Shown here: in pieces, positions 62,167-64,000 of the stretch
Numbering within the stretch: the stretch's first letter is position 1
How the letters are laid out: the number at the start of each line of letters is the position of its first letter
Source of the DNA: Zipacnadum sp036504235
GTDB taxonomy: Bacteria; Armatimonadota; Zipacnadia; Zipacnadales; Zipacnadaceae
Reading direction: 5' to 3'
Assembly: GCA_036504235.1 (NCBI GenBank)
Contig: DASXVN010000039.1
Coordinates: 62,001 to 126,000 of the forward strand
Length of the DNA: 64,000 nt
Translations under genes and position numbers: made by a program
The notes under the pieces: generated by a model
Seen by the model: the letters and a program-made list of their open reading frames with translations, nothing else
What the model was told of the DNA's origin: nothing
Database searches by the model: none

Positions 62167-64000
62167 ATGACCCGCACCCAGTTCCTCTCGGTAAGCATCG
62201 CCGCTCTGTTGCCGCTCGCACTGCTGCTGCCCGCCCCCGCGGCCCGCGCCGCTCAACCGGCCGTCCTGGCCCTGGCTCCCGGCGACGGGGAGACCTACGC
62301 GCGCGTCGAGGTCGAATACCTCAGCGACCGCGCGGCCCGCGAACTGCGCGAGGAGGGCTTCCAGCGTGGCTGGCACGACTCCTGGGCCGACCTCACCCTG
62401 GCTTACCTCAAGCAGTTCAACGCGGTGATTCTCTACGACGTGCCCGGATCCGGCCCCGACGGCCCCACCGCGGCGACCAAAGAGAAGCTCGACCTGCTGC
62501 GCACCTACGTCGAGCAGGGCGGCGGCCTCTACATCGCCCAGGCTCCCTACTGGGCCAAGAAGGCGCCTACCGTCAACTACCTCCTGGCCCCGCTGGGCGC
62601 CAGCGTGCTCAACGAGTTGGTCAAGGACGACAGCAACAAGCTGAAGCTCAAGTCCGGCCTCAGCTTCAGTTGGACCGACGCGATTACCCCCGGCCCCGCG
62701 ACCGCCGGGGTTAAGGGCCTCTACTACGGTGTGGACTTCTTCGAGCCGGCCTCCCCGAACACCAACCCGGTCCAGGTGAACGCCGACTGGCAGGTCCTGG
62801 TCCGCGGCCTGGACACGGCCGCGAGCTACGCGGTGCACACGGCCAGTTCTGAGATCACCGGCCCCGGGACCATCAGCAAAGCCCCGGTGCTAGTCGCCGC
62901 GCGCTCCTGGGGCAAGGGCCGCATTGTCGTCTGGCCCACGACTCTGACCTATACCCTGCTCGATGGCTATCACCCAATCCTCGACAATGGCCTCGTCATG
63001 GACAGCCAGAACGAGGCGCACCCCAGCAACGGCGCGCGCCTCGCCTACAACCTGCTCAAGTGGCTCGCCGAGCCTTCCCTGAGCCTGCCCGGCTGGGGCG
63101 GGTTCATCTACAAGCCGGTGCCGCCCCGCACGTTAGAACACGAGCTAGGCTTCCAGACCATTGACTGGACCAAGGTCCGCCCCCTTGCGCCGATGTACAA
63201 CCATGCCTACCTGGGGCTGATCGGGGCACAGTCCAACCTGTCCTCCGGCACGAGTTCGCCCGAGGAACTAATCGCCGCCGCCCGTCGCGCGGGCTACGAG
63301 TTCCTGGTCTTCACCGAGGACCTCCGCAAGCTCAGCAAGCCCAACTGGGAGAAGCTGGTGGCGGCCTGCGCGGCGGGCACGGATGCGACTTTCGCTGCCT
63401 ATCCGGGGCTGTACTATCTGACCCGCTGGGGGGCGGAATACGTCACCTTCGGCGGCCCCGGCGACCTGTCGTACCCGCTGCCGGAGTGGACCAACCAGGT
63501 CAACGGCGAGACGCGGATCAACGAGAACAACGTCTTTGTGCGCGGGCTTTCCGTGGTCCCGCCGATCATCATGGTCTACCCCCACCGCAACCCGCGCCCG
63601 CTGCGCCTCAACGCCCAGTACTACGGCTTCGCCACACACACCTACGAGGCAAACCGGCTGGTGGACGAGGCCTTCGACGCTTACCAGACGGTGCAGAAGG
63701 AGGGCCTCAGCCTCTTCCCGGTGGCAGTGCATTTCGTCACCAACGCCGCCGACGTCGCCCGGGCCCGCGCCGGCGGCCTGCAAACCTACATCCGCGCCGC
63801 GTCGCTGGCCACGCTGCCGCGCTCGGTGCAGGGTTTCACCAGCGCCCCCTACAACAATCCGCAGTGGTGCAAGCCCGCCTTTGCCTCCTCCGGTCCGGAG
63901 ATCCAGTACTTCTACGCCGAGAACTGGGGCACCAGCGACCAGGCGATTCCCGGCAACGACCGCCACCGGCTGCAGATAATGGTCTCGGCGGCGGCGGGCC
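62167..64000 (+). CDS. Giant secreted protein D (runs off right edge)
   Basis: Translation from ATG 62167 is open to the window end (611 residues), so the C-terminus is outside. Signal peptide to about 27 (ARAA). It has the same landmarks as C: 'LAYLKQFNAVILYDVPG', 'TYVEQGGGLYIAQAPYW', 'YLGLIGAQSNLSSG', 'SPEELIAAARRAGYE', 'FLVFTEDLRKL', 'FGGPGDL', 'MVYPHRNPR'. Residue order and spacing are almost identical to C, consistent with recent tandem duplication. AGAGG lies about 8 bases upstream. Confidence 0.85.
   Translation, partial: MTRTQFLSVSIAALLPLALLLPAPAARAAQPAVLALAPGDGETYARVEVEYLSDRAARELREEGFQRGWHDSWADLTLAYLKQFNAVILYDVPGSGPDGPTAATKEKLDLLRTYVEQGGGLYIAQAPYWAKKAPTVNYLLAPLGASVLNELVKDDSNKLKLKSGLSFSWTDAITPGPATAGVKGLYYGVDFFEPASPNTNPVQVNADWQVLVRGLDTAASYAVHTASSEITGPGTISKAPVLVAARSWGKGRIVVWPTTLTYTLLDGYHPILDNGLVMDSQNEAHPSNGARLAYNLLKWLAEPSLSLPGWGGFIYKPVPPRTLEHELGFQTIDWTKVRPLAPMYNHAYLGLIGAQSNLSSGTSSPEELIAAARRAGYEFLVFTEDLRKLSKPNWEKLVAACAAGTDATFAAYPGLYYLTRWGAEYVTFGGPGDLSYPLPEWTNQVNGETRINENNVFVRGLSVVPPIIMVYPHRNPRPLRLNAQYYGFATHTYEANRLVDEAFDAYQTVQKEGLSLFPVAVHFVTNAADVARARAGGLQTYIRAASLATLPRSVQGFTSAPYNNPQWCKPAFASSGPEIQYFYAENWGTSDQAIPGNDRHRLQIMVSAAAG

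Noticed and set aside
59944..62838. 964-codon open frame on the minus strand
   Set aside because: Antisense to giants C and D, which have signal peptides, ribosome binding sites and paralogues.

Overview
The window is GC-rich bacterial chromosomal DNA, densely packed with genes on both strands and with no intergenic stretch over 300 bases. AGGAGG-type ribosome binding sites and sigma70-like TTGACN/TAnnnT promoters are common. The mix of a conserved translation cluster with many unusual secreted or carbohydrate-active proteins (GH172/DUF2961, DUF4838, GH95-, GH35-, GH66- and GH4-like, FG-GAP, LamG, PEGA) suggests an uncultured soil or sediment bacterium of the Armatimonadota or a similar phylum. 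That placement is inferred from gene content only. I saw no tRNA, rRNA, CRISPR array, phage or transposase gene.

Layout. 1-8.1 kb: an AsmA/TamB-like envelope protein running off the left edge, lipoyl synthase, a PEGA-repeat/polysaccharide deacetylase fusion, and thiamine-monophosphate kinase. 8.1-12.9 kb: a minus-strand operon rpsB-tsf-pyrH-frr-(mini PASTA protein)-uppS-(secreted unknown)-thiL, driven by a promoter near 12.9 kb. 12.9-24.4 kb: a thioredoxin-fold membrane protein, a GH172 plus lyxose-isomerase pair, an FHA and zinc-ribbon membrane protein pair, a GH4 alpha-galactosidase-like enzyme, a seven-repeat beta-propeller, a PHP phosphoesterase, and an assimilatory sulfur pair (APS reductase and a small siroheme sulfite reductase) behind a strong promoter. 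24.6-38.3 kb: a TPR protein, the first giant secreted protein (A), a large SPFH/band-7 protein, and a three-gene operon of secreted proteins with catalytically dead amidotransferase folds around a LamG/TIM-barrel hydrolase. 38.4-50 kb: pirin, MATE transporter, DUF4838, a GH95-like enzyme, a VIT/VWA protein and an old-yellow-enzyme relative. 50-64 kb: a phosphotriesterase homologue, an M24 pseudo-peptidase and giant secreted protein B in one probable operon, then a GH35-like beta-galactosidase, then giant proteins C and D in tandem (D runs off the right edge).

The most striking content is the four-member family A-D of about 1,120-1,190 residue exported proteins. Each has an N-terminal glutamine-amidotransferase/ThuA-like region followed by a PHP-like segment in which the metal-binding histidines are replaced while a Glu-Asp pair is kept. 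An intact PHP protein elsewhere in the window gives an internal reference. Two interspersed repeat families are also present: a 130-145 bp element with terminal inverted repeats and a hairpin showing a compensatory base-pair change, and a CCCTCTCC/GGAGAGGG palindrome between convergent genes.
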